Below, one piece after another: positions 5,348-12,751 of a DNA stretch of 16,327 nucleotides. The DNA lies in NCBI GenBank assembly GCA_030740335.1, contig JASLXL010000186.1, positions 1 to 16,327 of the forward strand. The letters are read 5' to 3'. The stretch is from SAR202 cluster bacterium (GTDB lineage Bacteria; Chloroflexota; Dehalococcoidia; SAR202; CAJWER01). The notes beneath the pieces were generated by a model, which was not told the DNA's origin, ran no database searches, and saw nothing but the letters and a program-made list of their open reading frames with translations. The position numbers and the translations under genes are program-made. Numbering within the stretch: the stretch's first letter is position 1; each line of letters opens with the position of its first letter.

Positions 5348-5953
5348 ATGGCACAAGAAAATGACCAGCCTGAAGAGCAGGAGTGGGTCGAGCCCGAAGG
5401 ACTAGTTGTGAAGCAGGTGCGATGGGCCTGGATCTGGGCTTCTGCCCCGTGGCTGATTGGCTTCCTGATAGTTTCGATGGTCGTCCCCGAACTTGCAATT
5501 GCAGAGCCGGTCACTGCTGCCGTGATCGTGGTCGTTATCATCGTCCCCCGCTACTTCGTGTGGCGGCGGACGCGATACACCATCGCCGACGAGGTGCTGC
5601 TCTATCAGCGTGGCGGTATCATGAGTGCGAAGGCATACCCGTTGCCTTGGTGGCGGATCAGCGACGTGCAAACGAAACACGGGATGTTTGGCAGGGCCAT
5701 TGGCTACAAGAGCGTGAATGTTATGATGAACAACGGCGCGGTAGCCAGCATGGGATATCTGCCAATGAATTCCGACGCCGAGGAGTTGATACGCGAGAAA
5801 ATCGATGCGGCGGAGCCTCCCCCAGACGCGGAGATGCCGGACGACGAACCGGGCTCGGAAGATCCTGGGGACGATGCACCTGGGCCTTCAGGCGCGGGTG
5901 ATGCCTCAAAGTTTGATCCCGAGGCCCCCAAGTATGACCCCAAGAACGGATAG
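5348..5953 (+). CDS. Bacterial PH-domain (bPH2/DUF304, YdbS-like) membrane protein
   Basis: The 201-residue protein has an acidic, Gln/Glu-rich cytoplasmic N-terminus (1-20). Two closely spaced membrane helices follow at about 27-47 (WAWIWASAPWLIGFLIVSMV) and 52-72 (TAAVIVVVIIVPRYFVW). Then comes a bPH2 domain at about 74-152 (RRTRYTIADEVLLYQRGGI, PLPWWRISDVQTKHG, GYKSVNVMMNNG). The tail from about 155 is Pro/Asp/Glu-rich and probably disordered. Members such as YdbS/YdbT are membrane proteins of poorly known function. I chose ATG 5348, with GGAG at 5331-5334, over an in-frame TTG at 5318 that has no ribosome binding site. It lies 15 bases before the first amidohydrolase, so cotranscription is likely. 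TGTATACT at 5293-5300 may be its -10 region, but no -35 box was found. Confidence 0.82.
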   Translation: MAQENDQPEEQEWVEPEGLVVKQVRWAWIWASAPWLIGFLIVSMVVPELAIAEPVTAAVIVVVIIVPRYFVWRRTRYTIADEVLLYQRGGIMSAKAYPLPWWRISDVQTKHGMFGRAIGYKSVNVMMNNGAVASMGYLPMNSDAEELIREKIDAAEPPPDAEMPDDEPGSEDPGDDAPGPSGAGDASKFDPEAPKYDPKNG

Positions 5954-5968
5954 CTGTCGAGTGGCGCG

Positions 5969-7276
5969 ATGACGGGCAGTCGAGGCTCCCACACACTCAT
6001 CCGTGCTGGCCGTCTGATTGATGGGCTGGGAGGTCCGCCGATTGAGCGGGCGGCGCTTTTGATCCAAGACTCCACGATCTTGGCTGTCGGTCCCGAAAAG
6101 GACGTCTCTGCCCCCGAAGGCGCTCCTGTTAAGAATCTTGATTACTCAGACAAGACGGTCATGCCCGGCATGGTCGACTGTCATACCCACCACAATGGTT
6201 TCGGCGATGGCCGCGCAGGCGACGACTTAGCCACGCTGCCCGACGAAATTCTGGTTCTCAAGTCGGCACGCAACGCGCGGACGTCGCTGCTCACTGGCGT
6301 CACCACGTTTCGCGAGAACGGTCCCAAGAACGCCACTATGTTGCGGCTCAGGGACGCCATCAGGTCTGGGCGTGAGTTAGGGCCGAGAATGGTGCTCTGC
6401 GGGCGTCCAGTGGCGATCATCGGCGGGCATATGGACTATATGGGTTCTTCGGCAACAGGTCCGGTCGCCGGTAGGGCGATGGTTCGCCAGCTGGTGAAAG
6501 AGGGCGCTGACTATATCAAGATTACCGCTACGGGCGGCAGTACCAGGACATCGTTTCCGATGCTGCCCTCGTTCAACGTGGACGAGCTGAGCGCCATCGT
6601 TGATGAATCCCACAAGTTCGGCAAGCTCACAGCCACGCACTGCTCGTCTACACAGGGCATCATCAACTCGCTCGATGCTGGCGTAGACATGATCATCCAC
6701 TGCATATTCAAAGACGCTGACGGCACAGACCGGTTCCGTGAAGACGTCGCGGAGCGTATCGGCAATCGGAGTGCATTCGTCAACCCGACACTCCATGTAG
6801 CCAGATCGACCATCTGGGCGCTGGAGCATAAGAAAGCCGACACCGGCCTGACGCCAGCCGAGCAAGCCAAGCTCGACGACCAGTCACGCCAGTTCGAATC
6901 CAGGATGGAGGACGCACGCAGGCTCACTGAGATGGGGTTGAAGCTGATCACCGGTTCTGACTCGTCCTGGGGCGACTATATGCTGGGGAACACGATGTAC
7001 GAGACCGAATGCCTGACTATGGCCGGGCTTTCAAACATGCAAGGCTTGCAGTCGGTGACGGGCGAAGCGGCAAAGGCGCTGGGGGTCGACGACGAGGTCG
7101 GCACTCTGGAACCTGGCAAGCAGGCCGATGTAATTGCCATGCCCGGCAATCCCGACGAGAACTTGAACGCGCTCTGGGATGTGACAGATGTGATGATGGC
7201 GGGCAAGATCATCGATCGCGGCTCGACGGGCCCGATAGCGGCCACACGCCAGCACGTTCCACATAGTCACGGATAG
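5969..7276 (+). CDS. Metal-dependent amidohydrolase (imidazolonepropionase-like/Xaa-Pro dipeptidase-like), copy 1
   Basis: This family hydrolyses amide bonds in small substrates such as N-acyl or Xaa-Pro dipeptides using a binuclear metal site; the actual substrate is unknown. The 435-residue protein has the N-terminal beta-sandwich strand (TLIRAGRLIDGLGG), then a TIM barrel with all expected ligands. These are His72 and His74 (VDCHTHH), Lys184 as probable carbamylated lysine (GADYIKITATGG), His224 (TATHCSS), His244 (MIIHCIF) and Asp331 (ITGSDSSW). The C-terminal EVGTLEPGKQADVIAMPGNP strand closes the sandwich. No signal peptide is visible. The start has only a weak GAG in front and follows the PH-domain gene by 15 bases. 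It is a tandem paralogue of the gene at 7399-8667, about half identical by eye. Confidence 0.92.
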   Translation: MTGSRGSHTLIRAGRLIDGLGGPPIERAALLIQDSTILAVGPEKDVSAPEGAPVKNLDYSDKTVMPGMVDCHTHHNGFGDGRAGDDLATLPDEILVLKSARNARTSLLTGVTTFRENGPKNATMLRLRDAIRSGRELGPRMVLCGRPVAIIGGHMDYMGSSATGPVAGRAMVRQLVKEGADYIKITATGGSTRTSFPMLPSFNVDELSAIVDESHKFGKLTATHCSSTQGIINSLDAGVDMIIHCIFKDADGTDRFREDVAERIGNRSAFVNPTLHVARSTIWALEHKKADTGLTPAEQAKLDDQSRQFESRMEDARRLTEMGLKLITGSDSSWGDYMLGNTMYETECLTMAGLSNMQGLQSVTGEAAKALGVDDEVGTLEPGKQADVIAMPGNPDENLNALWDVTDVMMAGKIIDRGSTGPIAATRQHVPHSHG

Positions 7277-7387
7277 CTGAATACCGGGCGGCGATCGACA
7301 GACTCACTGTGAGCGGTAGTTTGCGGGCGTGTCCGAGATATAGATATTCATTTTTCGTCTTTCTTGTCAATAGTGCTATTAGCAGAC

Positions 7388-7394
7388 AGGAGGT
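7388..7394 (+). promoter_or_regulatory. Ribosome binding site of amidohydrolase copy 2
   Basis: AGGAGGT ends 4 bases before ATG 7399. This fixes the start there rather than at an in-frame GTG at 7309, whose added residues do not match the paralogue. Confidence 0.75.
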
Positions 7395-7398
7395 CCAC

Positions 7399-8667
7399 AT
7401 GGCCCGCGACGGCGGATTCAAGCTGATAAAGGCGGCGAGAGTAATTGACGGTACCGGCGGTTCCCCTATCGAAAGGGGCGCGGTGCTTATCGAGGGCGAT
7501 AAGGTTAGGGACGTGGGCTCAGAAGAGAGCGTAACGGCGCCGGAGGGAGCCCCTGTCGAGGAGCATGTCTACGAAAATCAAACTGTACTTCCCGGCCTGG
7601 TCGATGGCCACGTCCATCTGATCGGTATCGGTGACGGTCGCGCGGGCGACGAGTTGACGACGCTGCCTGACGAGATTTTGACCCTGCAGGCGGCCCGCAA
7701 CGCCAGGGCTCACCTGTATTCTGGCGTCACGACAGTACGTGATTGCGGCGCGAAGAACCAGACCACGCTGATGCTGCGCCAGGCTATGGAGATGGGCATT
7801 ACCGTAGGCCCGAAGCTCGTCCTCGCTGGTCGGCCAATCGCAATCATAGGCGGCCATCTGAACTACTTCGGCACCACGGCCACCGGTACCGTCGAGGGCC
7901 GCGCGGCCGTGCGCCAACTGGTGAAGGAAGGCGTCGATTTCATCAAAGTAACTGCCACCGGTGGCTCCACCAGGACATCTGTTGTTGGCAGGCCGTCCTT
8001 CACCATGGAGGAGATCAGGGCCATAGCAGACGAGGCGCACAAGTTCGGTATTCACGTGGCCGCCCACTGCACCAACACCGAGGGCATTCGCAATGCCGTC
8101 GAGGCCGGCGTCGACACTGTCATCCACGGCACGCATCATGAGCCCGATGGCTCGGTTGCCTACGACCCGGAATTGAGCGAGCGGATGGCAAAGGATGGCA
8201 TATTCCTCAATCCGACGATTCACCAGGCGCGAGAGCGCATCTGGCAGCTCGAGGAGATGGCGAAGACCAGATTGCTCACCGAGGAGGAGCAGGTCTCTGT
8301 AGACAAATACAACAGCAAGTGGGCGGAGGACGTCGCCTACTGGGCCCGCGTACGGTCCGACGGCGTAACCCTGATTGCAGGCTCTGACGCCTCCTGGATG
8401 TGGTACAAGCTGGGCGGGACCAGTTTCCAGGACGAAATTCTGGCCCACTCCGATATCGGAATGACCCCGATGGAGGCTATCGTTTCGGGCACTCGTGACT
8501 CCGCCCGCTCGTCATGGGTCGAGGACGAGGTAGGCACGCTGGAGGCGGGGAAGCAGGCCGACGTGCTGGTGGTTGACGGCGACCCCTCTCAGGACGTGAA
8601 GGCACTTCGAAACGTCGTGGACGTGTTCCAGGGCGGCAATGTCGTGGACCGGAGCGGCGTGATCTAG
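7399..8667 (+). CDS. Metal-dependent amidohydrolase (imidazolonepropionase-like/Xaa-Pro dipeptidase-like), copy 2
   Basis: The 422-residue protein has the same architecture as its upstream neighbour, with the full ligand set. These are His71 and His73 (VDGHVH), Lys183 (VDFIKVTATGGSTRTS), His223 (AAHCTNTEG), His243 (VIHGTHH) and Asp330 (IAGSDASW). The terminal GTLEAGKQADVLVVDGDP strand completes the sandwich. Long blocks are shared with copy 1 (GDGRAGD, TLPDEIL, RNAR, VRQLVKEG, HKFG). The segments around the active-site mouth differ: VVGRPSF against PMLPSF, and WMWYKLGG against WGDYMLGN. This points to changed substrate choice after duplication. The 122-base gap after copy 1 and the strong AGGAGGT site allow independent expression, though no clear promoter was found in the AT-rich stretch at 7340-7380. 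Confidence 0.93.
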   Translation: MARDGGFKLIKAARVIDGTGGSPIERGAVLIEGDKVRDVGSEESVTAPEGAPVEEHVYENQTVLPGLVDGHVHLIGIGDGRAGDELTTLPDEILTLQAARNARAHLYSGVTTVRDCGAKNQTTLMLRQAMEMGITVGPKLVLAGRPIAIIGGHLNYFGTTATGTVEGRAAVRQLVKEGVDFIKVTATGGSTRTSVVGRPSFTMEEIRAIADEAHKFGIHVAAHCTNTEGIRNAVEAGVDTVIHGTHHEPDGSVAYDPELSERMAKDGIFLNPTIHQARERIWQLEEMAKTRLLTEEEQVSVDKYNSKWAEDVAYWARVRSDGVTLIAGSDASWMWYKLGGTSFQDEILAHSDIGMTPMEAIVSGTRDSARSSWVEDEVGTLEAGKQADVLVVDGDPSQDVKALRNVVDVFQGGNVVDRSGVI

Positions 8668-8761
8668 GAAGTGCTAGTCTGCCACCCCATGTCGCCCTGA
8701 GCGGATGCAAAGGGTCTGAGGTGGTGAGGTCTTGCTTCTACGTCCGCAGGTGTGTGGCCGA

Positions 8762-8878
8762 CTAGTCGCGAGGGCGGCGGAGTCTGGCCCCTGCGAATAG
8801 CAGCAGCAAGCCCACGACTTCGGCGAGTGTCAAAATGCCGGCCAGGATCCGGACAGTTCCGATCTCAGTGACAAACAA
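8762..8878 (-). CDS. Possible small membrane protein (38 residues, TTG start)
   Basis: A short minus-strand frame ending TAG at 8764-8762 encodes a single hydrophobic helix (ILAGILTLAEVVGLLLLFAG) followed by the basic tail RLRRPRD. That pattern, with positive charges after the helix, suits a one-pass membrane peptide. The only start in reach is TTG at 8878-8876, with just a weak AGGG upstream and no ATG. It lies about 50 bases after the sulfurtransferase stop. It may be a real small gene, the remnant of a longer membrane gene, or chance. I do not recognise a family. Confidence 0.25.
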   Translation of the reverse strand: MFVTEIGTVRILAGILTLAEVVGLLLLFAGARLRRPRD

Positions 8879-8927
8879 AAAAGTGGACCCTGTAACCAGA
8901 GTCCCCTTTTTCGTCGTCGGGATTACT

Positions 8928-9780
8928 TTACTTTTGGATGGGCGCGCCGACTATGCTGCCATACTCCGTCCAGGAGCCGTCGTAGTTCCGGACCTTGTTG
9001 AAGCCCAGAATTTCTGAGAGCACGAACCAGGTGTGAGACGAACGCTCACCGATACGGCAGTAGGCGATGGTCTCATTATCGGTCTTGAGTCCTTTGTCTA
9101 GGTAGACGTCGCGCAACTGCTCAACGCTCTTGAAGGTGCCGTCGGCCTCGTTCACAGCCGTGGCCCACGGTATGTTGGCCGCGCCGGGGATGTGTCCTCC
9201 ACGCTGCGAGCCCTCTTGGGGCAGGTTCGCTGGGGCGAGGAGCTCGCCTGAAAACTCGGCGGGCGCCCCTAACGTCGATCAGCCCCACGTTGTTGCGGGT
9301 GGATGCGACCTCAATGACGTAGTCGCGTGTTGCTCGGATACTGGGGTCAGCGTCACTAGCGCGGTAGACGCGCTTTGCCGGGCTTGGGACATCTGTGCTC
9401 GTATCGCGGCCCTCGTCGACCCACTTCTGGCGACCGCCGTTCATCAACTTGAGCTTGCGGTGTCCGTAGAGCCTCATCTGCCAGAAGGCGTAGGCGGCGA
9501 ACCAGTTGTTGTTGTCGCCGTAGAGCACCACGGTGGTGCTTTTGGCAATGCCGGAGCCGCCAAGGAGTCCCTGCATCTGCTCTTTCTTCAGGATGTCCCG
9601 TCGCAAGGTGTCATTGAGCTGGGTTGTCCAATTCCACCCAACGGCCCCGGGGACGTGGCCCTGCTCGTATGCCTCGGTATCGACGTCGACCTCGACTATC
9701 GCCACGTTATTGTCGGTTAGGTGCTCGGCTACCCAATCCGTTTCGACTATCGATTCAGGATGTGCCACTTTCGCTGCCAT
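8928..9780 (-). pseudogene. CysA-type thiosulfate sulfurtransferase (two-domain rhodanese) interrupted by a frameshift
   Basis: Intact members move a sulfane sulfur from thiosulfate to an acceptor through an active-site cysteine. The first frame from ATG 9780 gives a complete N-terminal rhodanese domain (HPESIVETDWVAEHL, YEQGHVPGAVGWNWTTQLND, LMNGGRQKW) and the start of the second ([11 protein letters not shown], to residue 173 at about 9262). The match is then lost in that frame and continues in another from 9257: [28 protein letters not shown], then the catalytic loop [13 protein letters not shown] (Cys in the mycobacterial CysA style) and [12 protein letters not shown]. Removing one base between 9258 and 9264 would restore about 283 residues, the family length. 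The cause may be a true mutation, an assembly error or programmed shifting. The catalytic cysteine lies after the break, so without a correction the product is inactive. It is downstream of moeB on the same strand. Confidence 0.88.
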
Positions 9781-9813
9781 GTCGACCACCACTTGTTGTT
9801 ACACCGACTCTCG

Positions 9814-9822
9814 TTTATATCA
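9814..9822 (-). promoter_or_regulatory. Extended -10 promoter candidate for the sulfurtransferase
   Basis: On the minus strand TGA-TATAAA (9822-9814) is an extended -10 box, with no clear -35. A start near 9807 gives a 27-base leader to ATG 9780. It is part of the word CTAGTTGATA, shared with the adenosyltransferase control region. Confidence 0.4.
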
Positions 9823-9832
9823 ACTAGGAACA

Positions 9833-9880
9833 AGAAAAAAAGGGGGATCCCTGAGCGGGCTTGTTTCGAGTCCGCTCAGG
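9833..9880 (-). terminator. Likely intrinsic terminator after moeB
   Basis: On the minus strand a 9-bp perfect stem, CCTGAGCGG (9880-9872) with CCGCTCAGG (9858-9850), encloses 13 bases. A T-rich run beginning about 8 bases beyond it covers 9840-9833. It lies between the moeB stop (9975) and the sulfurtransferase start (9780) and would separate the two transcripts. The gap between stem and T-run is longer than ideal. Confidence 0.55.
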
Positions 9881-9974
9881 ATAGTTCCTCTGACTCCCGG
9901 CCCTCTGGCGGTCTCAGGACAGTTAGAGGGGCCGAGCCCCATCGCTGTCCACTATCAAGAGTCTGGCTGACCTG

Positions 9975-10796
9975 CTAGGTTGTCGCCGGAGCCAGTCCGC
10001 AAAATATCTCGTAGTCAATCAACTCCGTCACTGTCGGGCTGTCCCCGCAGAGAGGGCAATCCGGGTTGCGCCTGATCTTGACCTCTCGGAAATCCATGTC
10101 GAGGGCGTCGATTAGCAGGAGCCGTCCGGTTAGCGTCCGCCCCAGGCCCATGAGTACCTTTGTAACCTCGGTGGCTTGGATGCTTCCAACCAGCCCCGGC
10201 AACATGCCGAGAACTCCGGCCTCTGCGCAGCTCGGTACCTCGCCCGGTGGCGGCGGCTCCGGGAATACGCAGCGGTAACAGCCCTGGCCTGGGATGTAGG
10301 TTGTCGCCCGACCGTCGAAGATGAGGATGCTTCCATCGACTAGCGGCTTTCCGCTCAGGAACGCGGCATCGTTGATCAGGTATCTGGTGGCGAAGTTGTC
10401 CGCGCCGCTGACGATGACGTCATAGTCTGCCATGAGTTCTATGGCGTTCTCCGATGTGATCGGCACCTCATAGGTGTTAACGGTTACGTCCGGGTTGTAC
10501 GCCAGCAGAGTTTCCTTTGCCGACTCCACCTTGCTGCGTCCGATGTCGGCATTTTGATGCAGCGTCTGTCGCTGCAGATTCGTCACGTCCACCGTGTCGT
10601 AGTCGACGATACCGATGGTCCCGACCCCTGCAAGAGCCAGGTAGATCGCGACGGGCGAGCCGAGACCTCCCGCGCCGATGATCAGCGCCTTCGATTCCAG
10701 CAACTTGCGTTGTCCCTTGCTGCCCACCTGGGGCATGATGATGTGCCGGCTGTAGCGCTGTACCTGATAAGGAGTTAGCGATTGTGTTGCAACCAT
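9975..10796 (-). CDS. moeB: MoeB/ThiF-family E1-like adenylyltransferase (no rhodanese domain)
   Basis: These enzymes adenylate the C-terminal Gly-Gly of a ubiquitin-like sulfur carrier (MoaD, ThiS or CysO type) so that it can receive sulfur. The 273-residue protein has the ATP loop GAGGLGSP (41-48), the arginine finger in NLQRQTLH (R76), and Asp132 in GADN. Zinc-binding cysteine pairs lie at 173/176 (CYRC) and 247/250 (CPLC), and a conserved Cys190 in PSCAEAGVLG. The end DYEIFCGL resembles the linker that leads into the rhodanese domain of MoeZ, but the protein stops there. ATG 10796 was chosen because GGAG lies 6 bases upstream; extension to 10919 adds non-homologous residues. Its sulfur-carrier partner is not in the window, so Moco, thiamine and cysteine roles stay open. 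Confidence 0.94.
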   Translation of the reverse strand: MVATQSLTPYQVQRYSRHIIMPQVGSKGQRKLLESKALIIGAGGLGSPVAIYLALAGVGTIGIVDYDTVDVTNLQRQTLHQNADIGRSKVESAKETLLAYNPDVTVNTYEVPITSENAIELMADYDVIVSGADNFATRYLINDAAFLSGKPLVDGSILIFDGRATTYIPGQGCYRCVFPEPPPPGEVPSCAEAGVLGMLPGLVGSIQATEVTKVLMGLGRTLTGRLLLIDALDMDFREVKIRRNPDCPLCGDSPTVTELIDYEIFCGLAPATT

Positions 10797-10873
10797 TCCT
10801 GTCTCCGCCTCCTGACTGTTGCCTGCCCCTGAGGGGCGGCGATGGCTCCCAAATCCCATTCGAATGATTTGAT

Positions 10874-10928
10874 GCACAAAAACGAAAAACGCTCCACGAC
10901 GCATATAGAGTGGCGGCACTGGAGCGTT
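10874..10928 (-). terminator. Intrinsic-terminator-like hairpin in the moeB leader
   Basis: On the minus strand AACGCTCCA (10928-10920) pairs perfectly with TGGAGCGTT (10896-10888) around a 23-base loop. It is followed at once by TTTCGTTTTTG. It ends about 80 bases before the moeB start, so it could stop transcription conditionally or mark the end of a separate RNA. No other minus-strand gene lies upstream that it could serve. Confidence 0.6.
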
Positions 10929-11148
10929 GAAGGGCTGATGGGGAGACGACCAAAGGCCGTCTTATTCTAGGGTTAGCCTGGTTCGCAGGACTCCGCTACC
11001 TACGTTGAGTGTTGACGCAACACCTCGTACAGGTAACGGTCACGGGCGTGGTGAGTGCACGGATGGCAGTATATTTGGGACCAGATCGCTGCATTGTTTG
11101 GGGCCTCTCTCTGGACGACGGCAGACGGACCACACGTCGATTTCGTAC
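10875..11148 (-). ncRNA. Possible structured leader or small RNA upstream of moeB
   Basis: A transcript from the predicted promoter (start near 11148) to the terminator-like hairpin would be about 274 bases. It contains several local hairpins: GTGTTG/CAACAC (11023-11009), GACGGCC/GGTCGTC with a 3-base loop (10961-10945), and CCTG/CAGG just before it. I compared it by eye with T-box, TPP, Moco, B12, SAM, 6S, SRP, tmRNA and RNase P signatures and saw none. It could be a riboswitch-type attenuator for moeB or an independent RNA. Confidence 0.3.
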
Positions 11149-11154
11149 CCTACG

Positions 11155-11183
11155 AGTATAGCACGACGCACCTGTACCATCAA
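11155..11183 (-). promoter_or_regulatory. Predicted sigma-70 promoter for the moeB leader
   Basis: On the minus strand TTGATG (11183-11178) and TATACT (11160-11155) are 17 bases apart, and TGC directly before TATACT makes an extended -10 box. The implied start is near 11148, about 350 bases from the moeB ATG. Confidence 0.5.
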
Positions 11184-11301
11184 TGAGCGCACATGTTGAT
11201 TGCGCCCCGCCGCAGGCTCCGCATGTTGCTTATTCGGCAATCGTTGCGCGCTTGAAGAGATCTAACGGAGCACGACGAGTCGGAGCCGTTTTGCCAGGTT
11301 G

Positions 11302-11307
11302 TATAAT
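11302..11307 (+). promoter_or_regulatory. -10 box of the glutamate dehydrogenase gene
   Basis: A perfect TATAAT lies 47 bases before the chosen ATG. No good -35 partner is visible 16-18 bases upstream, so activator help is possible. Its position rules out the in-frame TTG at 11307 as the translation start. Confidence 0.5.
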
Positions 11308-11354
11308 TGGAGACGATTCCAGTTTCCAATGCAAGTCTTGCTGGAGGCATCCGA

Positions 11355-12605
11355 ATGGCTCAGGCCGCCAAGATGAGTGCTTTCGACGAGGTGAATGTCT
11401 TTTTCGACCGGTCTGCGGACCGGCTTGGGCTCGATGATGGCATTCGTCAGATGCTGCGGCGGCCCTGGCGTGAGTTGGGGGTCGCTGTACCAGTTCGGAT
11501 GGACGACGGCAGCGTGCAGGTATTCTCAGGCTATCGCGTCCAACACAACGGCGCGAGAGGGCCATACAAGGGCGGCATCCGTTTCCATCCACAGGCTGAC
11601 CAGGAGGAGGTCCGGGCACTCGCCTCCTTGATGTCCTGGAAGACTTCACTGGTCAACATCCCCTTCGGTGGGGCAAAGGGTGGTGTTCAGTGCGACCCCA
11701 GAACTCTGAGTAAGGAGGAGCTGAGGCGGCTTACACGGCGCTACACTACGAACATAGAGCACATGTTGGGCGTAAACCGCGACATCCCGGCGCCCGATAT
11801 GGGCACTAACTCACAGACCATGGCATGGATGATGGACGCCTATAGCAGCATCCACGGCTACACGCCCGGGATTGTGACTGGCAAGCCGATCGAGTTTGGA
11901 GGCTCAGTGGGCCGCGAGGCGGCCACAGGGCGTGGCACCGTGTTCATCATCGTCAACCTGGCCAAAGATATGGGTATTGACCCTGCCGGTGCACGAATTG
12001 TGGTGCAGGGTTTTGGCAACGTCGGGATATGGACCGCAAGGCTGCTTCAGGAGATGGGATGCTCGGTAATCGGGATATCCGACATAGGGGGCGGCATCTA
12101 TAGCAAGTCCGGTATCGATGTCGACGCAGCAATCGAACACAAGAAACGGTCGGAACTGTTCTCCGATATGCATGGCGTCGATCATCTCACGAACGAGGAG
12201 CTACTGGAGTTGGAGTGCGACTTTCTGGTTCCAGCGGCCATTGACGGCGTCATTCACTATGGCAACGCTTCAAGGATCAAGGCCAGGGTCATTGTGGAAG
12301 CCGCCAATCATCCCTTGACGCCGGAGGCCGACGAGATCGTCAACGACAGGGGCATACCTGTTCTTCCAGACATCCTAGTGAATGCCGGTGGAGTGATCGT
12401 CTCTTACTTCGAGTGGACGCAGAACCTCTACCAGCACCAGTGGGAGGAGGCGCGGGTAAACGATGAGCTTAGCAAGATCATGACCAAGGCCTACGAGGAT
12501 GTGAGGGAGACCGCGCGTAGAGATGGAATAACCTACCGCGAGGCGGCATTCGATATTGGCGTAGGCCGAGTGGCCCACGTAGCAGACATCCGCGGTTTCA
12601 TCTAG
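11355..12605 (+). CDS. gdhA: Glutamate dehydrogenase (Glu/Leu/Phe/Val dehydrogenase family)
   Basis: The enzyme interconverts glutamate with 2-oxoglutarate and ammonia using NAD(P), linking nitrogen and carbon metabolism in the cytoplasm. The 416-residue length fits the hexameric small GDH class. The substrate domain (about 1-180) contains PYKGGIRFHP (Lys72), the catalytic-lysine motif GGAKGG (Lys108) and PAPDMGTNSQTMAW (Asp148). The Rossmann domain has GFGNVG (219-224), ending its first strand pair with Asp243 (ISDIGGG), an acidic residue that favours NAD over NADP by family rule. VEAANHPLTPEAD and LVNAGGVIVSYFEW are further family hallmarks. GGAGG (11343-11347) lies 7 bases before the ATG. 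The gene stands alone, divergent from moeB. The catabolic GudB/RocG type is the closest named group, so the exact symbol is uncertain. Confidence 0.95.
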   Translation: MAQAAKMSAFDEVNVFFDRSADRLGLDDGIRQMLRRPWRELGVAVPVRMDDGSVQVFSGYRVQHNGARGPYKGGIRFHPQADQEEVRALASLMSWKTSLVNIPFGGAKGGVQCDPRTLSKEELRRLTRRYTTNIEHMLGVNRDIPAPDMGTNSQTMAWMMDAYSSIHGYTPGIVTGKPIEFGGSVGREAATGRGTVFIIVNLAKDMGIDPAGARIVVQGFGNVGIWTARLLQEMGCSVIGISDIGGGIYSKSGIDVDAAIEHKKRSELFSDMHGVDHLTNEELLELECDFLVPAAIDGVIHYGNASRIKARVIVEAANHPLTPEADEIVNDRGIPVLPDILVNAGGVIVSYFEWTQNLYQHQWEEARVNDELSKIMTKAYEDVRETARRDGITYREAAFDIGVGRVAHVADIRGFI

Positions 12606-12742
12606 GCGCTCCGCGCGCTTTGCTGGGCGTGGCGTGGGTTTTCGAGAGACAGAGCACTAATAGTCCAAATCTTCCGGACGTGCACTAGGTGACGCCGTGG
12701 TACTTTCAGATCTCATGTACGAAGGGATATAGTATCTTCCGG

Positions 12743-12751
12743 TGATATAAT
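12743..12751 (+). promoter_or_regulatory. Extended -10 promoter of coaX
   Basis: TGA-TATAAT is a perfect -10 box with a TGn extension and no evident -35 box, as is common for extended -10 promoters. A start near 12758 gives a leader of about 53 bases. The leader contains the palindrome CTCCCCGGGGAG (12790-12801), whose right half is the ribosome binding site. The rest of the gap after gdh (12606-12742) shows no gene. Confidence 0.55.

Larger units (their letters stand above)
10797..11354. other. 558-base divergent intergenic region between moeB and the glutamate dehydrogenase gene
   Basis: The region holds the moeB ribosome binding site, the terminator-like hairpin, the structured leader and the moeB promoter on the minus strand, and the gdh -10 box and ribosome binding site on the plus strand. 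Short frames here (for example 66 residues on the minus strand at 11040-11240) lack any protein-like pattern, so I call no gene. I see nothing specific at 11184-11290. Confidence 0.6.

Noticed and set aside
7519..8448. A 309-residue minus-strand frame opposite amidohydrolase copy 2
   Set aside because: It is the antisense shadow of a well-supported gene and has no recognisable motif or ribosome binding site.
8835..9017. A 60-residue plus-strand frame
   Set aside because: It runs into the sulfurtransferase end on the opposite strand and has no ribosome binding site or protein pattern.
9130..9720. A 196-residue plus-strand frame opposite the sulfurtransferase
   Set aside because: The minus strand carries clear rhodanese motifs here, and the plus frame resembles no family.
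10981..11030. tRNA-like GGTTCGCAGG segment in the moeB-gdh gap
   Set aside because: It lacks a matching acceptor stem, anticodon arm and proper T-loop (GGTTCRANYCC).
11005..11240. Short frames on both strands in the moeB-gdh gap
   Set aside because: Composition and lack of motifs suggest chance. The structured leader explains the region better.
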